Origin: Thalassia testudinum | Lineage: Eukaryota > Streptophyta > Magnoliopsida > Alismatales > Hydrocharitaceae | Direction: 5' to 3' | DNA: 64,000 bases | NCBI GenBank assembly: GCA_037157565.1 | Contig: JAZHRO010000002.1 | Span: forward strand, 71,445,001 to 71,509,000 | Shown: piece by piece, positions 58,682 through 64,000 of the stretch | Layout: each line of letters opens with the position of its first letter | Numbering within the stretch: position 1 is the stretch's first letter | The notes under the pieces: model-generated | The model's input: only the letters and a program-made list of their open reading frames with translations | Databases searched by the model: none | Told to the model about the DNA's origin: nothing | Position numbers and translations under genes: made by a program

Positions 58682-59122
58682 CTAAAGCGCAGAGATGCAT
58701 CTGAAACCTCCGTCCACCGGCTGTCCGTGAAACTCAAAGGAAGGCAACTTCGGTATGGATAAGACAATCTTCCTCCTGAAACAATCCACCAAGGCATGGT
58801 AGGCGGACAGCCAGTCCATCCTTAGAATCACGCCAGAATCCTCCATCGGTATCACAATCAGGTCAGTGGGGAGGCTGTGTCCCCCTATACTGACCTCGCA
58901 GTCCATGTAGACCTCCACAGCTACAAACAACTGGCCACCTGAGCCTCTAATCACAAACAGATCCTCTAACAGCACACTGTCCTGTCCCAAACTGACAGCA
59001 AAACTCACAGCAACAAAAGAGTGTACGGTGCCGGAATCAAAAAGTACGTACACTAATTTGACGGAAACAGTAACCATACCTACCACCACTGAACCGGAAG
59101 CCCTGGCGTCTCTGTGTGTCAA
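58682..59122 (-). pseudogene. Chromovirus aspartic protease
   Basis: This 146-residue frame carries VLFDSGTVHSFVAVSFA (the usual active site is DSGATHSF-type, with Thr for Ala here). It is followed by VDCEVS-type and LPTDLIVIPMEDSGVILRMD blocks and the SAYHALVDCFRR flap-distal block. The frame ends at a TAG (58682). Between gag and protease (59123-59372) the zinc knuckle is shifted out of frame and degraded. Confidence 0.83.
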
Positions 59123-59372
59123 GGAGTTGATACGCCCCTCAGCCCTCGGTGCAGACGAAGCAGCTACACTCTGGGTCGGGCGAGCAGCCGTTGGGCTCGT
59201 GACTGCTGCCCTCCCCCACTCGCCTGGGATCCACGACCACCAGCTCGGCCTCCAGTGCTCAGTGCGGGGAGCATCTGCTACGCTCCAGCCTTAGATGAGC
59301 AGTCCCTCCTGATTGCCTTGGCTGGCCATACTGGTAGCAAAGGGGAACTCGACTCCCTCCCTCGATAGGTCC

Positions 59373-60278
59373 CTACTGACTGCTGGGTGGGGGTCTAGTG
59401 CTGGTAGCTGGCTCCTTTCTAGGGCCCCCAAAGGCCACTAACGACCCTGCAAAACGAGACGGTTCTCCTACGGGTGCCGCATGCCTCCTTTCTCGATGGC
59501 CATGAGAGTACTCTGGCTGGTAGGGCCTCTTCTTTCCACTATCGGTGTCTCGTGCGGTCGGGTTGATCTCCTCGTAAGTCATGGCTGCCTCCACCACTCT
59601 CGAGAAGGTGAGCAGCTTCAGGGGTTTGACATATCCCCAAATAGAAGGTCGGAACCCCTCAGTGAACCTCCACAGGAGCTCCTCCTCTGTAGCTACGGTT
59701 GTCGAAGCAAAACGTGATAGCTCCAAGAAGCGCGTGCGAAACGCGTTGACAGTCATCGCCCCCTAGTGGAGAGTGTGGAACTCCCACCTCCTCTAATCCT
59801 ACCAAGTCTGCGGAAAGTACTGCTCGCAGAAGAGGGTCACGAATTGGTCCCACGTCGACTCTCCCCTCTCCTGGCCTCTAACTTCCCTCCACCACATGTG
59901 TGCCGCGCTCTCTAGCAGGTACGTGGCAAAGGCCATGCGACACTCTGCAAGAGGGCGAAGGGTGTCAAACACCTTCTCTATCTGCTCCAGCCAGTCCTCT
60001 GCCTCAGACAGGTCCTCATCCCCCTTGAAGGAGGGGGGCTTCAGCTTCCAGAACTGTCCAAAAAGCTCGTGGTGCAGCTGCAGTGGGGGAACAGGCATGC
60101 CTCCAGGCAAGGTGGGCTCATGCTCAGAAGTGTCATAGTGCGATGGGGGCGGTGGAGGACCACCCCCTCCCCCTCCTACTCGTCTGGCATTGCGACGGTC
60201 TCTCTGTCCCACCGAGGACTCCCCCTCCACATCCTCAGGGAGAGGTGCCCATGGAGGCTGGTGGAGCTCCTCTCGCAC
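59373..60278 (-). pseudogene. Chromovirus gag (capsid region)
   Basis: The frame 59799-60278 starts MREELHQPPW, has a Gly/Pro-rich linker, then FWKLKPPSFKG, AEDWLEQIEKVFDTL and MAFATYLLESAAHMWW, the retrotransposon gag domain. Three TAG stops (59763, 59793, 59799) lie within 13 codons. The domain continues in the frame 59373-59756 (FRTRFLELSRFASTTVATEE, LLWRFTEGFRPSI). It then ends in a Pro/Ser-rich stretch before the knuckle. Confidence 0.87.
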
Positions 60279-60566
60279 TATGTCTCCAATCAGCTGGGCG
60301 AGATCCTAGGTCAATTGGCACCTCAGGCTCGGCATGTCCGCTCCTCCAACCTTATCCACGGCCGCGTCTGCAGCCAGCCTCGAAAACTTCCCGACGAGGC
60401 ATCTCCTACAAGGAGACGTGAAAGACAAAACAAAAGGGTCAACACTATCGAATTTCCTCGGAAAAGGACTCAAAATAGATATCAAAGCAATACGTTGTGG
60501 TGGCTACCCTAGTTATATGCACATGAACAGTTATTCTCAAGCCAGTTGGTTCATTTCTCGGGATGA

Positions 60567-60581
60567 CCTTCTCTGATACCA
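60567..60581 (-). other. Primer binding site of the chromovirus
   Basis: The minus strand reads TGGTATCAGAGAAGG three bases after the 5' LTR end (CGTAACA). It matches initiator tRNA-Met as in other chromoviruses. Confidence 0.88.
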
Positions 60582-60584
60582 TCT

Positions 60585-63269
60585 TGTTACGACCCAGTTC
60601 CCGAATCCCTACAGGACCCGAGACGGACTCGCCTCGACTAATCCCAAGACCCAGTCGTCCAACAAAAAATAACCAAAAAGCAAGAAAGTAAACCACATTC
60701 ACATATGCAATATAACTAAGCAGTAAAAACGTGCAAAACAGTAAAGGAAAAGTAAAACTGTTGTTCCAATACATACCACCACAACAACAAAGACAACTGA
60801 AACGAAAGTAACAGTAACAACAACAGTAGCTAAAAGTTTGAAACTCACTACAATAGTAAGGGGCTACAACCAGAAGTGCAGAAAAACTACAGCTGGGCTC
60901 GACTGGGCCTAGCACCCTGTGCAGCCGGAAGCTCGGGCTGCTCAACTCCTGGACCTGAACAGTATTATGAAAAAGACAGAGTCAGCGAATGCAGAGTAAA
61001 GTGGTATCTATACTATCTAAAGCAGTAAAAGCAGCAAGTTTAATTCTCTTTTCTAGTTATTTTATTTTATATGCATTACCTTTTCACCCTTTTTCCTCAA
61101 ACTTTTAGATTTTCTTGATCTTGCATGTTCCTCATGGGAATGATCTTGATTGCAGTCTTTTCCGAAGAGTAGAAGGTACACGTGGTGCTCTCTTGGTCGG
61201 GAGAGTCCCCCCGTGGTTGTCCTACACCCAGTCAACCACCCCGAGGTCACTGTCAAGACGTAGCGGTGACTACGACACGCGTGATAAACGCATGAGTAGC
61301 TATCCCGCACTGACACGCGGTCAATCGTTTCTGCTAGCAGGTACGCCCAAAGTACAGCATGGAATAGTGTAGGGCCTAGCCCTCTCAGAAATAGGGGTTT
61401 AGCCCCTCAGAACGAAATAGGGGCCTCGCCCCTCCACAGTCCGTGCACCCTCGTCTGACTACCCGATTTGCCCAGAGGGCCTAACAAGTCGGTGTAGGGT
61501 GGCTAGCTAAACCCTAGGCCCCGTGGGGTGGCTAGCTCCCTCCCTACACTAGTAGCTCACCTAGGTACCGTGTACACGAGGGCCAACAGAAGTTGGTGTA
61601 GAGTGGCCAATCCTAACCCCGGGTCTCAATCCAAGGGTGACTAGCTCCGCTCTACACAAAAAGGGGGACAGTCTCTCTTCTTGGTACCACGTACCCAAGG
61701 GCCATCACACTTCCCATCTACATTCCAGATTTTCAAACTAACCACGGGAGTTCTACTCCTAATTCCCCATAGGGTTCATGCTCATATTCACCACATTATT
61801 CCGGTCCAGATTCCACCATTCACAATCCAGTTCGCGTTCATATACAAGCAGCTAGTGTTTTCACAATTCAATACATGCAACTGATGATTTCATAGGTAAT
61901 TGTTCATTTATCTCAGGAAACTCATATTCCAACAGGTAGCTCACAACTTTATTACAGGCAATTGCTAGCAATTTAACTTAATCATGTATACAAATATAAT
62001 CATGCAGTACAATTGATTTATTTATTTCTCTATCCTAGGGTTCATGCCACATCTTAGGTTTCCAGTTGACTAATCCAATAGACACATTCTTATTTAATAT
62101 GATTAACAGAAGTAGACCACTCTACCAGACAATCCGGAAGTAATGGGAGCTCGAACCGCAGACCCAGGCATCTCTGCGAGCCCCAAACACGTAGCAAGCC
62201 GAAACCCTATACCAGGGAATACATCACAAAGGAGGATTCAGAACAGTGTATAAAGGTTTCTAGTACATAGAGAAACTTGCAAGGAAACTACCGATACTTC
62301 ATTTGCGTAAAACAGATCCCAATCGGACCCCAAATGGGTCAAAACATGTCTACTGACCAAAATCAGATGTCTGGGAACAAGTCCAGACGTCTTAAAAGAT
62401 ATAGAACCTCACCTCAAGTCCCTGCGATTGTCTGAAGATGGTTCCAGACGTCGAACCACTCCTCCAGTCGTCTAGAAGCACCTCCGGTCGTCTGGTGAGC
62501 TGATCAGATGTCTGAAAGTGCATGGGAGGGTGTTCCGCGCTCCTTCCCAAGGTTGCCCCTGCGTCGACAGAGCAGCCACCCCAAATCAGACTGGCATATC
62601 TTCTGCAGTGCGACCTGCATGGCCGTAACCGCAAGAGGAATGTACCTTCACGATAAAGGTGATTTCAGATGTCTGGTCTTGACTCTAGACATCCAGATGC
62701 TCTGCCAGTCGTCCGAACTTCACTCTAGATGGCTGATACTGGAAAATTTCTAATATCAGAACATGCTCCCAGAACTCTTTGCCACACTCTACCACGCTTC
62801 TTCTCGTCCACCGTAGCTCCAGTTGCTGCAGGTGATCAAGGGCGTCGCTCCGGACTCCCTTCTCCTGCACGCGCTCGCGGTGGCCGTACGAGCTCCGACA
62901 AGCATCCACTGAAGCTCCCAACCTCGACTTCCTCCTCCTCCTCCCGCACTTCTCTTTCTCACCCTCTCTCGCTCACCCTCGCTCACCTCCTCGCTCGCGG
63001 CAGTGAAGGTGGGGTGTGGTGGTGGTGTGTGGGGTGGAGAGGAGAGGAGGGGAGGGTGGATTTATAGGTGCTATGGGTTTAGGGTTTGGGTAGGAAGGAG
63101 GAGAAATTAGAGAGAGAAAAGAAGTTCTGCGTGCCGCCCATGCACAGAGCGTAGAGCATGTACAAAAATTTCATTTTTAGACGTCCGGGAAAGGGTCCAG
63201 ACATCTGGACAGACGTCTGATTGAGACTCCAGATGTCTTAAAAGGCTAAAAGTGGGACGGGTCTTTACA
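60585..63269 (-). repeat. 5' LTR of the chromovirus
   Basis: This 2685-bp LTR is collinear with 52906-55586 and differs by scattered substitutions and small indels. A minus-strand TATA box (CTATAAATC) lies at 63060-63068. Exact GACGTC sites are at 62386, 62447, 63180 and 63212. The U3 start on the minus strand is TGTAAAGACCCG. Confidence 0.93.
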
Positions 63270-63274
63270 CTGGT

Positions 63275-64000
63275 GATCCTTGTCGAAGCACGGCCGAAAT
63301 CGGCTGGCAACCGTTGAATGTCGTCGACGTACGACAGAGTATGGTCGTTGGAGGGTGGCCGAAGTCATGGTGGTGGCAGATCGGTGATCTGAGGCAAGGA
63401 TCTCCGATGAAGGTTGGTCAATGGTAGAGGAGAATGGTGGTGTTCGTTGGAACTCATCCATGCACAAAACAACCCTGTGGAGGGCGCAAAATGTTCCTCC
63501 TACTGTGGGGAAGCTTCCTACGAAGCTTGGAAGCTTGCGGATGTCGAAGTGGCTGGCTGTCGATGGGGACGAAGGCAACAACAGACATGTGTGTCTGGTA
63601 GGGGTCCTCGGTGAGTAATCAACCCAATAAACTTGGGGCATTTGCTTGTTGTGCCAAGATAGAGCTTTGGAGGTGGTTGTAGATGCGAGAGGCGACGAGG
63701 AATAACGTGGGCAAGTTCATTGAGGAGTCGACTCCCGCAATCAGTAGAGGGCTTTTGATATTTAGGGCATTACGGAGGTCGTGAGGTGGTCGATGGCATG
63801 CAAGGAGGTGAGGAACGATGAGTGTTCACCGAAGACACACCAGAGTGTGGTCGGTGTTGGAGAAGACAACACGAAGGAGGGAACTATGAGGGTTGAAAGC
63901 TATGTCTAAAAAGTGTAACCTACACTACAGAGGATGAGGAGGAAGAAGTGATACCTAGGAGGAGAGGAGGTCAGAGGATGTCAGAGGAAAATGGCCAGAG
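63275..64000 (-). repeat. GC-rich LTR-like sequence continuing from 52905
   Basis: The target duplication CTGGT joins this sequence to 52905. Its G-rich composition (GGTGG, GGAGG words) resembles the middle block of the second Athila LTR at 48.0-48.7 kb. That fits an LTR interrupted by the chromovirus, but I could not align it convincingly. Frames at 63246-63641 (minus) and 63414-63618 (plus) overlap on opposite strands and have no motif. Confidence 0.4.

Larger units (their letters stand above)
52906..63269 (-). mobile_element. Tekay/Del-type chromovirus (Ty3-gypsy), complete structure
   Basis: The 10,364-bp element has LTRs of 2681 bp (52906-55586) and 2685 bp (60585-63269) and a perfect target duplication CTGGT (52901-52905, 63270-63274). 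Its primer binding site matches initiator tRNA-Met. The interior, in minus-strand order, holds gag, protease, RT, RNase H, integrase with zinc finger, and a C-terminal chromodomain-like segment. All domains are recognisable but broken by stops and at least one frameshift. Most stops are TAG where the family usually has Gln. It cannot encode its own proteins but could still be recombined or transcribed. The solo LTR at 17570-20247 is the same family. Confidence 0.93.

Overview
This is nuclear DNA of a flowering plant. The evidence is several families of plant LTR retrotransposons (Ty1-copia, Ty3-gypsy Athila-like and chromovirus), plant-type primer binding sites, and one plasmodesmata-located-protein-like gene. 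That gene is very GC-rich inside AT-rich flanks, which is common in monocots, but this alone does not fix the lineage. No bacterial, phage or CRISPR feature is present.

Layout. 1-3.86 kb: intergenic DNA with a broken secreted-protein-like fragment, an exon-like ORF and a diverged ~1.2-kb duplication. 3.86-33.8 kb: one nest of mobile elements. A degenerate Ty1-copia element (minus strand, LTRs 3857-4843 and 32666-33805) is split inside its reverse transcriptase by an Athila-like gypsy element (minus strand, ~6775-30074). That element is split again by a gag-only Ty1-copia element (6889-12403, target duplication AAACG) in its 3' LTR, and by a solo chromovirus LTR (17570-20247, target duplication CATCC) inside its protease gene. 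It also holds an inverted, truncated relative (~20840-25230).

33.8-47.4 kb: AT-rich intergenic DNA with minisatellites, palindromic AT arrays and microsatellites. It carries the only convincing host gene, a DUF26/PDLP-type protein at 41760-42566 (minus). 47.4-52.9 kb: a second, internally deleted Athila-like element with an integrase fragment. 52906-63269: a structurally complete but heavily mutated Tekay/Del-type chromovirus (target duplication CTGGT), the same family as the solo LTR. It sits in an LTR-like sequence that resumes at 63275 and runs to the window end.

The most unusual signal is the palindrome GACGTC (usually AGACGTCT). It is strongly clustered in the LTRs of two unrelated families: the gag-only copia element (14 and 11 exact copies per LTR) and the chromovirus (8, 4 and 4). 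Also notable are an Athila subfamily that appears to lack reverse transcriptase and integrase, a long inverted arrangement of Athila copies that could give hairpin RNA, and a run of TAG stops in the chromovirus that looks like deamination of methylated CAG. All boundaries, repeats and target duplications were read by eye; no alignment or database search was run.
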